A stretch of 64,000 nt of DNA from NCBI RefSeq assembly GCF_034043515.1, contig NZ_CP138214.1, positions 5,153,501 to 5,217,500 on the forward strand. Direction: 5' to 3'. Source of the stretch: Pseudomonas sp. MUP55. Lineage in GTDB: Bacteria > Pseudomonadota > Gammaproteobacteria > Pseudomonadales > Pseudomonadaceae. Below, piece by piece: positions 51,486 through 59,273 of the stretch (within the stretch, counting starts at the first letter, position 1; the number at the start of each line of letters is the position of its first letter). A model generated the notes under the pieces. It saw nothing but the letters and a program-made list of their open reading frames with translations, was not told the origin of the DNA and searched no databases. The position numbers and the translations under genes are program-made.

Positions 51486-51676
51486 CTTTCGCGACTAAAC
51501 GAGCAGAGGTGGCGGCTGTACGCAGGTTAGTCGACCGGCCGCTAGGCACCGGCGCACCCGGAGGTGCCCTGCGCACAGCCACCATAAAGTGCAGGTGAGA
51601 AAACACCTGTCTTTGGGATGGCGCGTGCGCCTAGCGAAGTACGAGCGACTAAACCCGATCACTGAATAGGCAGTGA
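51486..51676 (-). promoter_or_regulatory. Highly structured leader of the small DUF3077-like gene
   Basis: Nested pairing is visible in this leader: 51508-51513 with 51578-51583 (GGTGGC/GCCACC), 51521-51526 with 51568-51573 (CGCAGG/CCTGCG), an inner GGCACC/GGTGC hairpin, CAGGTG/CACCTG (51592-51609) and TCACTG/CAGTGA (51659-51676). GCGACTAAAC occurs at both 51491-51500 and 51645-51654, and TTAGTCG (51527-51533) could pair with either copy. This suggests a cis-acting RNA with alternative folds. I recall similar leaders in other P. fluorescens genomes but cannot verify it. Confidence 0.55.
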
Positions 51677-51951
51677 CAATCCGCAGCCTAGTCACCCATC
51701 CCCGCTGGCGCAATGCGCTTGGGATTCTCTCGGAAACGTCCTGCAAATGAAAGGGATCCGCCCTGCCGGCCCTTTAAAATCAGCGCATTTTCAAGCCTGT
51801 GTTCCCCCCACCCACTTGTGTGCTCCGGTGACACGCACCTGCTCTTGCCCCCACGCCATAAACCCCAGATGAAACGTCCTACACCCATATCTAAACAAAC
51901 CGTTTAAACCCGAATCGCGTGCATTCCTCGCCGCTTGGCCCAGAACCTGCT
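51677..51951. other. Intergenic, nothing recognised
   Basis: Part of the 582-base gap before the permease gene. Short frames on both strands lack ribosome sites and coding character. No repeat or RNA family was recognised. Confidence 0.5.
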
Positions 51952-51970
51952 TATTGCACACCGTACAATA
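51952..51970. promoter_or_regulatory. Probable TetR operator upstream of the permease gene
   Basis: TATTGCACACCGTACAATA is an imperfect 9-1-9 palindrome (7 of 9 pairs). Its right half CGTACAAT is identical to the half-site of the perfect palindrome at 55521-55539. It lies 62 bases before the permease start. Confidence 0.6.
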
Positions 51971-52032
51971 AAACCGGCTCGAGCCGGGCCAACACCCATC
52001 ACCGCTGCTCACTGCAGCTCGGGGGAATGCTG

Positions 52033-53430
52033 ATGTCCACATCACCGCTTCACTCTTCCAACCATGGCTTGTCGCGCTCGCTTAAAGAGCGCCACGTCAT
52101 GTTGATCGCGATCGGCGGCATTATCGGGGCCGGTTTGTTTTTGGGGTCGGGCAAGGCGATTGCCACGGCGGGGCCGGCGTTGTTGCTGGCGTATGCGTTG
52201 TGTGGGGGGATGGTTTATCTGATTGCGCGGGCGCTGGGGGAGTTGTCGTTGTATCGGCCCAGCAGTGGGTCGTTTGCGACCTATGCCGAGGAGTTTCTGG
52301 GGCCGCGGGTGGCGTTTATTACGGGTTGGTCGTACTGGATGATCTGGATTCTGGTGGGGGTGCTGGAGGTGACCGGAATTGGTTTGTTGATGAAGTATTG
52401 GTTCCCGGAGTTACCGCAGTGGATTCCGGCGTTGGTCACGGTGGGCGTGTTGATGGTGATCAATCTGTTTGCGGTGAAGACGTTCGGCGAGGTGGAGTTC
52501 TGGCTGGCGTTGATCAAGGTGCTGACGATAGTCGGGTTGATTGGGGCGGGGTTGGCGATTTTGCTGTTTGGGCTGCCGACATCGGCGCCGACGACGCCTT
52601 CGGTGACCAACCTGTGGCGCCATGATGGATTTTTCCCGAATGGCTGGAGCGGCTTCTGGTTCGCGGTGCCTGTGGCCGCGTTTACCTTTGCGGGGATTGA
52701 GGTGGTCGGCCTGGTGGCGGCGGAAACGGCTGAGCCGCAGCGCACGTTGCCACGGGCGATCAACAGCATTTTGTGGCGGATGGCGATTTTTTACCTGGGG
52801 TCCATCGCGGTGATCATGGCGCTGTATCCGTGGAATCAGATCGACACGGCGCAAAGCCCGTTCGTGATGGTGTTCGACAGTATCGGCATGGGCGTGGCGG
52901 CCGGGTTTATCAACTTTGTGGTGATCAGCGCGTTGGCGTCTTCGTGCAATACCGGGCTGTTTGCTACCAGCCGCATGTTGTTTGCGCTGTCGCATATCCA
53001 GCAGGCGCCGCGTCAGTTGCAGGTGTTGAGCCCACGCCAGGTGCCGGCCCGTTGCCTGATGGTGTCGACCGCGATTTTGCTGGTGGGGGTGCTGCTCAAT
53101 TACCTGATCCCGGAGAGCATTTTCAGCCTGTTGATGACCGGGATTCTGGGCCTGTTGATTTGGGTGTGGGTGGTGATCATGGCGGCGCATATGGCCTATC
53201 GCCGTAAGGTGCAGCGCTGCGCGTTGGGTGAGGTGCATTACCGCCTGCCCTGGCCCAAGGTCAGCAGTGTGCTGGTGTTGGGCTATTTGACGGTGCTGGT
53301 GGTGTTGGTGATCCGCGACCCGGAAACGCGCGCGGCGGCCTATGTGGCGGCGGCATGGTTTGGGTTGTTGATGCTAGTGTATCCGAAACCTGCCGCATCG
53401 AAGGGGGTGGGTGATGCCTGGAATGCTTGA
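52033..53430 (+). CDS. Amino acid permease (APC family)
   Basis: 465-residue transporter with about 12 membrane segments of the AAT/GABA-permease branch. It begins SRSLKERHVMLIAIGGIIGAGLFLGSG, the typical first segment, and includes AGIEVVGLVAAETAEPQRTLPRAI. I start at ATG 52033 with GGGGGA about seven bases upstream. It overlaps the aminotransferase gene by 17 bases, so the two are co-translated; its substrate is probably the aminotransferase's amino acid. Codon use is odd, rich in TTG, GTG and GGG, unlike most neighbours. Confidence 0.9.
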   Translation: MSTSPLHSSNHGLSRSLKERHVMLIAIGGIIGAGLFLGSGKAIATAGPALLLAYALCGGMVYLIARALGELSLYRPSSGSFATYAEEFLGPRVAFITGWSYWMIWILVGVLEVTGIGLLMKYWFPELPQWIPALVTVGVLMVINLFAVKTFGEVEFWLALIKVLTIVGLIGAGLAILLFGLPTSAPTTPSVTNLWRHDGFFPNGWSGFWFAVPVAAFTFAGIEVVGLVAAETAEPQRTLPRAINSILWRMAIFYLGSIAVIMALYPWNQIDTAQSPFVMVFDSIGMGVAAGFINFVVISALASSCNTGLFATSRMLFALSHIQQAPRQLQVLSPRQVPARCLMVSTAILLVGVLLNYLIPESIFSLLMTGILGLLIWVWVVIMAAHMAYRRKVQRCALGEVHYRLPWPKVSSVLVLGYLTVLVVLVIRDPETRAAAYVAAAWFGLLMLVYPKPAASKGVGDAWNA

Positions 53431-54685
53431 ACTCACGCGTTGCCTTCAACGCTATATCCGCGCCAATCCCAACAGTGCGCGCCAACTGGACTGGGCCGCG
53501 CGGGTGATGCCCGGCGGTAACACGCGCTCAGTGTTGTTTTATGAGCCGTTCCCGCTGGTGATGACGGGCGGCAGCGGCTGCTTTCTCAACGATCTGGACG
53601 GGCACCGCTACGTCGACTTCCTCGCCGAATACACGGCGGCGCTGTATGGGCACTCCCATCCGGTGATCACCCATGCGTTGACCGGGGCGATGGCGAACGG
53701 GCTGAACCTGAGCGCACACACCGAATTGGAGGCACGGCTGGCGAGCTTGATTGTGGAGCGCTTCGCTTGTATCGAGCAGGTGCGCTTTACCAACTCCGGT
53801 ACCGAGGCGAATCTGCTCGCGCTGGCGGCGGCAAAGGCCTACACCGGACGCAGTGCAATCATCGCGTTCAACGGCGGTTATCACGGCGGCGTGTTGAGCT
53901 TTGCCGGGGCGAACACGGCGATGAATGTGCCCCATCGGGTGTACCTGGCCGACTACAACGACATGGACAGCGTCGAGCGCTTGCTGCATGAGCATGTCGA
54001 TATTGCGGCGATTCTGGTGGAGCCGATGCTGGGCGCCGGCGGCTGCATCTGCGCCGAGCCGGGCTTTCTCCAAGGGCTGCGTGAAAGGAGCCAGGCCCAT
54101 GGCGCATTGCTGATTTTCGATGAGGTGATGACCTCGCGTCTGGCCCCCGGCGGGCTGCAGGAAAAACTGGGTGTCAGGCCCGACCTGATGACCCTGGGCA
54201 AGTACATCGGTGGCGGCATGCCGTGCGGCGCGCTGGGCGGGCGAGCGGACATCATGGCGCAGTTCGACCCTCGCCAGGGGCGCCTGTCCCATGCCGGCAC
54301 CTTCAACAATAATGTGCTGACCATGGCGGCGGGCATCGCGGGTCTTGAGCAGGTGTACACCCGCGAAGCGGCGCTGGAACTCAATGCCCGCGGCGACGGC
54401 TTGCGCGAGCATCTCAACGACGTGCTGGCGCCCCTGGCGATGCAATTTACGGGGCAAGGTTCGGTGATGAATCTGCATCCCACGAGCGTCCCGATTCGTC
54501 GCCCCGCGGATATTCCAACCCACCGCAACCACCTGCGCGACCTGTTCTTCTTTCACTTGCTCGAATGCGGTATCTACAGCGCGCGACGCGGGTTGTTCGC
54601 GCTGAGCCTGCCGCTGACTGACCGCGAGCTGATCCGGCTGATAACGGCTACGCACACGTTCGCCGAGCGCTACGGCGGGGATTGA
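53414..54685 (+). CDS. Beta-amino acid (beta-phenylalanine-type) aminotransferase
   Basis: 423-residue class III PLP aminotransferase. It resembles, as I recall it, the Variovorax beta-phenylalanine aminotransferase rather than glutamate-1-semialdehyde mutase: MPGGNTRSVLFYEPFPL, RFTNSGTEANL, DEVMTSRLAPGGLQEKLG, LSHAGTFNNNVLTMAAG and the C-terminal SLPLTDREL line up closely. The PLP Lys is Lys263 (TLGKYIGGG), and the carboxylate-binding Arg regions (TRSVLFY, YSARRG) are kept. It should convert a beta-amino acid to a beta-keto acid. It overlaps the permease gene and precedes a TetR gene. Confidence 0.85.
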   Translation: MPGMLELTRCLQRYIRANPNSARQLDWAARVMPGGNTRSVLFYEPFPLVMTGGSGCFLNDLDGHRYVDFLAEYTAALYGHSHPVITHALTGAMANGLNLSAHTELEARLASLIVERFACIEQVRFTNSGTEANLLALAAAKAYTGRSAIIAFNGGYHGGVLSFAGANTAMNVPHRVYLADYNDMDSVERLLHEHVDIAAILVEPMLGAGGCICAEPGFLQGLRERSQAHGALLIFDEVMTSRLAPGGLQEKLGVRPDLMTLGKYIGGGMPCGALGGRADIMAQFDPRQGRLSHAGTFNNNVLTMAAGIAGLEQVYTREAALELNARGDGLREHLNDVLAPLAMQFTGQGSVMNLHPTSVPIRRPADIPTHRNHLRDLFFFHLLECGIYSARRGLFALSLPLTDRELIRLITATHTFAERYGGD

Positions 54686-54760
54686 CGGCTGCTGCGCAGG
54701 AGCGACAGCGAATCGGTGAACCGCTATCCTTTCGCCGTCGCTCAACCGGAACCCACCGCC

Positions 54761-55489
54761 ATGACCAGCAAGACCGCAAACCCAAGGGGCAGGCGTAAAA
54801 AGGCCGCTGGCGCAGACACACAAAGCCCGTTGAACAAAGACGCCATCATTGCCGCCGCACTGGCGTTGATCGACCGCGACGGCCTGGACAAATGCAGCCT
54901 GCGCAACCTGGCAAGCCGCCTGGGCGTGTACCCCACGGCCATCTACTGGTACGTCTCGTCACGCGAGTTGTTGCTGAGCGAAGTGCTGGCCAAGGTGTTG
55001 GAGCATGTCGCGCCAGAGCCTGCGCAGCGCTGGCAGGACTACCTGCGTGCGGCGATGGTCAATTGCCATGATGCCGTGCGCCTGCATCCGAACATCGCGC
55101 CGTTGTTGGGTTCGCAACTGGTGTCCAACTCCAGCACTGACTTTAAGTTAGTCGAAGGCGTGTTGGCGGCCTTGCAGCAGGCCGGCTTCAGCGGCCCTGC
55201 TTTGTCCGGGGCCTACAATACGTTTATCGCCGCCCTCGCCGGCTTCACGACGCTGGAGTACGCGCCGTTGCCGGAGAATACCGAGGCATGGCAACACCAG
55301 GTGCAGGAAAGCCTGCGCACCGTCGACCCGCAGCAGCACCCCACCCTCGCGCAGAATATGGACCAATTGAGCAATCGCGGCTTCAGTCTGCGCTGGCAAA
55401 ACGGGGTGGACGCGGCGCTGGATGAGAGCTTCGCGTTTTACGTCGACACCATTCTCTGCGGCCTGGAAACCCTGGCCGCCCGCCGCTGA
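54761..55489 (+). CDS. TetR family transcriptional regulator
   Basis: 242-residue regulator. After a basic N-terminus (RGRRKKAAG) comes the TetR helix-turn-helix (CSLRNLASRLGVYPTAIYWYVSSRELL) and an all-helical ligand domain. The start ATG 54761 is chosen over an upstream extension. It lies between the aminotransferase and CoA-ligase genes. A perfect 19-bp palindrome just downstream, and a near copy before the permease gene, are its likely operators, so it probably represses the whole cluster until a pathway intermediate binds. Confidence 0.88.
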   Translation: MTSKTANPRGRRKKAAGADTQSPLNKDAIIAAALALIDRDGLDKCSLRNLASRLGVYPTAIYWYVSSRELLLSEVLAKVLEHVAPEPAQRWQDYLRAAMVNCHDAVRLHPNIAPLLGSQLVSNSSTDFKLVEGVLAALQQAGFSGPALSGAYNTFIAALAGFTTLEYAPLPENTEAWQHQVQESLRTVDPQQHPTLAQNMDQLSNRGFSLRWQNGVDAALDESFAFYVDTILCGLETLAARR

Positions 55490-55520
55490 AAATTCGCACA
55501 GCAAAACCGGAAACGCCCAC

Positions 55521-55539
55521 AATTGTACGACGTACAATT
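55521..55539. promoter_or_regulatory. Perfect TetR-type operator before the CoA ligase gene
   Basis: AATTGTACGACGTACAATT is a perfect 9-bp inverted repeat with one central base. It contains a TACAAT that could be the -10 element, so binding would block transcription of the ligase operon. It is 32 bases after the tetR stop. Confidence 0.8.
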
Positions 55540-55579
55540 TGCCGCTACAGTCCGCCACGCAAGAGCACCCCATGACCCC

Positions 55580-55590
55580 AATAACAAAAA
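55580..55590 (+). promoter_or_regulatory. Candidate Hfq/Crc CA-motif before the CoA ligase gene
   Basis: AATAACAAAAA fits AAnAAnAA and precedes the ribosome site AGAGG by four bases, suggesting catabolite repression of translation. Confidence 0.45.
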
Positions 55591-55608
55591 CGTCAGAGGT
55601 TTTTTATC

Positions 55609-57606
55609 GTGGCAACTGCATTCCATTGTGTGGCCCAGGGCGAACTGCTCTGGCAGCCCTGCCCTGAGCGTCTTCAACGCGCCCACCTCACGCATTATCT
55701 GAATTGGCTGCGCCACGAACGCGCGCTCAGATTCGCCGATTACCACGGGCTATGGCAGTGGTCGGTCGATAAGCCGCAGGCGTTCTGGCAATCGATCTGG
55801 GACCATTTTCAGGTGCAGGCCAGCAGCTCGCACCGGGCGGTGCTGGGCGCCCGCGCAATGCCGGGGGCGCAGTGGTTTCCAGGCGCGCAGTTGAATTTTG
55901 CCGAACACATTTTGCGCAATGAACACGACGGCGACGCGTTGCTCTACCTGAATGAAACCACCGGCATGCAAGGCTTGCCCTGGGCCGAATTCGCAGGCCG
56001 GGTACGCACGCTGGCGACCTGCTTACGCGAGCTGGGCATCGTGCCGGGTGATCGGGTGGTGGCCTACCTGCCGAACATCCCCGAGGCGATGATCGCGCTG
56101 TGCGCTTGTGCGGCTATCGGTGCGGTATGGGCCAGTTGCTCACCGGATTTCGGCGCGCAGGGCGTGTTGGACAGGGTGCGGCAATTGTCGCCCAAGGTGC
56201 TGCTGGCGGTAGACGGTTATCGCTATGGCGGCAAGGCGTTCGATCGACGCGAACAGGTACGCTGTATCGCCCGCGAGATGGACAGCGTCGAGCACGTGAT
56301 CGTGCTGTCGACGCTGTTTCCCGATGAACCGCTGACGCTGGCCAATGCCATCGACTGGCAAGCGTTGCACCGGCGTCCTGCGGTGTCCGCAGCCGATTTC
56401 CAGTGTGAACAAGTGCCCTTCGATCATCCGCTGTGGGTGCTGTTTTCGTCCGGTACCACCGGGCTGCCCAAAGCCATCGTGCACAGCCATGGCGGCATAC
56501 TGCTGGAACAGTTGAAGACCCTGCACTTGCATCTGGACCTGCACCCCGGTGAAGCGGCGTTCATCCACACCACCACTGGCTGGATGATGTGGAACACCCT
56601 GTTCAGCACCTTGCTCTGTGGGGTGCGGCCGGTGCTGTACGACGGTCATCCCACCTGGCCAGACATCGACACGCTGTGGCACATTCTTGAGGACAGCTGC
56701 GCCAGTTTCTTCGGTACCAGCCCCACCTATATCGAACTGATGAAGCGTCACGAGGTAGTGCCCTGCGAGCGCTTCGACCTGAGCGCGCTGCGCACCGTGA
56801 TGCCGGTGGGCTCGCCGGTTTCGCCAGGGTGCAACGCCTGGTTCTATCGCAACCTCGGCACCGATGTGTGGGTGACCACGGGCAGCGGCGGGACGGATAT
56901 CTGCACCGGGCTGGTGAGTGGCGTGCCGACGCTGCCAGTGTATGCCGGTGAGATCCAGGCCCGCGCCCTGGGGGTGGATGCCCATGCGTTTGACGAGCAT
57001 GGCCGCTCGGTGGTGGATCAGGTCGGCGAGTTGGTGGTGATTTCGCCCATGCCGTCGATGCCGGTGTGTTTCTGGAATGATCCGGAAGGCGAGCGCTACC
57101 GGGAAAGCTATTTCCAAGCCTGGCCCGGGGTGTGGCGCCACGGGGATTTCTTCCTGCTCAATGCCCGCGGAGGCTGCCAGGTGCTGGGGCGCTCGGATGC
57201 GACCTTGAACCGCTTTGGGGTTCGGATCGGTACGGCGGAAATCTACCGCGCCCTGGAGCCACTGGCGCAAATCGAAGACGCGCTGATCGTGAACCTGGAC
57301 TTGCCCGAGGGCGGTTTCTTCATGCCGCTGTTTGTGCAACTGCGTCAGGGCGCGGTACTGGACGAAGCCTTGCGCGAGCGCGTGCGCGACTGCCTGCGGT
57401 CGGCCTGCACACCCCGGCATGTACCGGACCAGATCCTCGCCGTACCGCTGATTCCTCTGACACTTACCGGTAAAAAGATGGAAGTGCCGGTACGCCGAAT
57501 CCTGATGGGGCACGACCCAAAAACGGTCGCCAATCCCAGCGCCATGCGCAACCCACAGGCACTCGCGTTTTTTGTCGAATACGCCAGCCAACGGTCTCAG
57601 TCATGA
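55609..57606 (+). CDS. Acetoacetyl-CoA synthetase-like acyl-CoA ligase
   Basis: 665-residue ANL-family ligase of the acetoacetyl-CoA synthetase type. The P-loop is LFSSGTTGLPKAIVHS; later motifs include SGGTDICTGLVSG, GRSDATLNRFGVRIG and the catalytic Lys region LTLTGKKMEVPVRR. It should activate acetoacetate or a related beta-keto acid with ATP and CoA, fitting the aminotransferase product. The GTG start at 55609 has AGAGG nine bases upstream. Its stop overlaps the thiolase start (ATGA). Confidence 0.9.
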   Translation: MATAFHCVAQGELLWQPCPERLQRAHLTHYLNWLRHERALRFADYHGLWQWSVDKPQAFWQSIWDHFQVQASSSHRAVLGARAMPGAQWFPGAQLNFAEHILRNEHDGDALLYLNETTGMQGLPWAEFAGRVRTLATCLRELGIVPGDRVVAYLPNIPEAMIALCACAAIGAVWASCSPDFGAQGVLDRVRQLSPKVLLAVDGYRYGGKAFDRREQVRCIAREMDSVEHVIVLSTLFPDEPLTLANAIDWQALHRRPAVSAADFQCEQVPFDHPLWVLFSSGTTGLPKAIVHSHGGILLEQLKTLHLHLDLHPGEAAFIHTTTGWMMWNTLFSTLLCGVRPVLYDGHPTWPDIDTLWHILEDSCASFFGTSPTYIELMKRHEVVPCERFDLSALRTVMPVGSPVSPGCNAWFYRNLGTDVWVTTGSGGTDICTGLVSGVPTLPVYAGEIQARALGVDAHAFDEHGRSVVDQVGELVVISPMPSMPVCFWNDPEGERYRESYFQAWPGVWRHGDFFLLNARGGCQVLGRSDATLNRFGVRIGTAEIYRALEPLAQIEDALIVNLDLPEGGFFMPLFVQLRQGAVLDEALRERVRDCLRSACTPRHVPDQILAVPLIPLTLTGKKMEVPVRRILMGHDPKTVANPSAMRNPQALAFFVEYASQRSQS

Positions 57607-58781
57607 AAGGCCAGGCGTTTATCGTCGGCGCCTACGAACACCCCACGCGTCACGCCGTTGACCGTTCCCTGGCGCAACTGCACGCGGACGTCGCCCGTGG
57701 CGCCCTGGCCGACGCAGGGCTGAACCTCAGTGATGTGGACGGTTACTTCTGCGCCGGCGACGTACCCGGGTGGGAGGCGCCGGGTGTAGGACCTTTTTCG
57801 ATGGTCGAGTATCTGGGCATCCAGCCTCGCTACCTGGAGACCACAGAGAGCTGGGGTTCGTCCTACCTTCATCATGTCGCCCAGGCGACCCGCGCCATTG
57901 CTGACGGGCGCTGCACCGTGGCCCTGATCACCCAGGCCGGGCGCCCCCGCGCAGAGCGCCAGCGACCGGATGCCAGCCATCGCAGCCACCCCCAGACCGC
58001 CTGCGAAGCGCCGTTCGAAACACCCTACGGCGCCGCCGTGACCAACCTGTATGCGATGTGCGCCATGCGCCATCAGTACGAACACGGCACTACCGCCGAG
58101 CAACTGGCGTGGATCAAGGTGGCAGCGTCACACCATGCCCAGCACAACCGGCAGGCGATGCTGCGCACGCCAGTGACGGTGGACGATGTGCTGAATTCGC
58201 CGCTGATTGCCGCGCCGTTGCGACGCTTGGACTGTTGCGTGATCAGCGACGGCGGTGGCGCGCTGGTGCTGGTTCATCCGTCCATCGCACGGGCGCTCGA
58301 GCGCCCACTGATCACACCGATTGGAGCGGGTTATTCCATCAGCCATCTGAACGGCGGCTATTTCGACCTGCTGGCTTCGGGCGCGGTGAAGTCAGGCGCC
58401 AATGCATTCGCCGAGGCCGGGCTTACGCCTGCGGATATCCGCTACGCCTCGTTGTACGACAGCTTCACCATCACCGTACTGATCCAGCTGGAAAACCTCG
58501 GTTTCTGCGCACCCGGCCGAGGCGGTGCGTTCGTCGCCGATGGCCAACTGATCAGCGGGGTGGGCAGGTTGGCCGTCAACACCGACGGCGGCGGATTGTG
58601 CAACAACCACCCAGGCCATCGCGGCGGCATGGTCAGGTTGATCGAGGCGGTGCGTCAGTTACGTGGCGAGGCGCACCCGGCGGTGCAACGGCCCGACTGC
58701 GCACTGGCCCTGGCCCATGGCACCGGTGGCTTGCTGGGCTCGCGACACGGCAGCGCCACACTGATTCTGGAGCGACGCTGA
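57603..58781 (+). CDS. Thiolase-like protein (SCP-x/DUF35-partner type)
   Basis: 392-residue thiolase-fold protein, alike in size and C-terminus (NTDGGGLCNNHPGH, GHRGGMVRLIEAVRQLRG) to PhlC/BbsB-type enzymes. At the position of the nucleophilic Cys the sequence reads TESWGSS, placing Ser83 where Cys is expected. It may cleave or condense 3-oxoacyl-CoA through a different chemistry, or serve as a non-thiolytic partner. It is coupled to the ligase gene and followed at once by the DUF35 gene, the arrangement of two-subunit thiolases. Confidence 0.85.
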   Translation: MKGQAFIVGAYEHPTRHAVDRSLAQLHADVARGALADAGLNLSDVDGYFCAGDVPGWEAPGVGPFSMVEYLGIQPRYLETTESWGSSYLHHVAQATRAIADGRCTVALITQAGRPRAERQRPDASHRSHPQTACEAPFETPYGAAVTNLYAMCAMRHQYEHGTTAEQLAWIKVAASHHAQHNRQAMLRTPVTVDDVLNSPLIAAPLRRLDCCVISDGGGALVLVHPSIARALERPLITPIGAGYSISHLNGGYFDLLASGAVKSGANAFAEAGLTPADIRYASLYDSFTITVLIQLENLGFCAPGRGGAFVADGQLISGVGRLAVNTDGGGLCNNHPGHRGGMVRLIEAVRQLRGEAHPAVQRPDCALALAHGTGGLLGSRHGSATLILERR

Positions 58782-58782
58782 T

Positions 58783-59169
58783 ATGCACCTGACCTCACCG
58801 CACATCACGCCCGAAAGCGCGCCGTTCTGGGAGGCGGCCAATCGCGGGCAATTGCTGCTGCGCCGCTGCCTCGACACCGGCAAGGCGTTCTTCTATCCCC
58901 GCGACCACAGCCCGTTTACCGGCAGCGCGGCCACTGACTGGATCGTCGCCAGCGGCAACGCCAGCCTGTACAGCTTCAGCTACAGCGGGCAAGCCGATGA
59001 GGCGTATTGCATTGCCTACGTCACGCTCGACGAAGGGCCGACGATGTTGTCCGCCATCCGGTGCGATGACCCGCACCGTTTGCGTATCGGCCAGCGACTG
59101 AAGGTGACCTTCGCCTCGACACCCAACGGGCAAAAAGTGCCGGTGTTTGAATTGTCTCATTGCGGTTGA
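58783..59169 (+). CDS. DUF35 OB-fold protein with degenerate zinc ribbon
   Basis: 128-residue partner protein. The N-terminal rubredoxin-like Zn ribbon is degenerate: normal CxxC...CPxC is replaced by RRCLDTGKAFFYPRDHSPFTG, so only one Cys remains. The OB-fold follows (YSFSYSG..., IAYVTLDEGPTMLS, GQRLKVTF). Such subunits form complexes with thiolase-like proteins (PhlACB, BbsAB). It is the last gene of the ligase-thiolase operon, one base after the thiolase stop. Confidence 0.85.
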   Translation: MHLTSPHITPESAPFWEAANRGQLLLRRCLDTGKAFFYPRDHSPFTGSAATDWIVASGNASLYSFSYSGQADEAYCIAYVTLDEGPTMLSAIRCDDPHRLRIGQRLKVTFASTPNGQKVPVFELSHCG

Positions 59170-59253
59170 CGGTAAGACATGCGACAGCCGATTTATCACC
59201 TCAAGCCCACCCATTAATCTGTGCCCATGTTGAACGCAACGCCTAACCCACTT

Positions 59254-59264
59254 AAACAAAAAAG
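59254..59264 (+). promoter_or_regulatory. Candidate CA-motif at the ycaC ribosome site
   Basis: AAACAAAAAAG fits AAnAAnAA and merges with the Shine-Dalgarno AAAGGA nine bases before the start codon; a possible Hfq/Crc target. Confidence 0.4.
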
Positions 59265-59273
59265 GATTCAACC

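Noticed and set aside
50147..51500. Prophage or pyocin locus around the S24 repressor
   Set aside because: No structural, lysis, replication or integrase gene is in the region; only the repressor and a small protein.
52411..53238. 275-codon open frame on the minus strand inside the permease gene
   Set aside because: It is a frame shadow of a GC-rich membrane protein gene; composition is His/Arg/Gln-rich and no ribosome site or family is seen.
55572..55667. Upstream ATG frame (31 codons) overlapping the CoA ligase start
   Set aside because: Out of frame with the ligase, with no ribosome site seen before it; it could be a leader peptide but nothing supports that.
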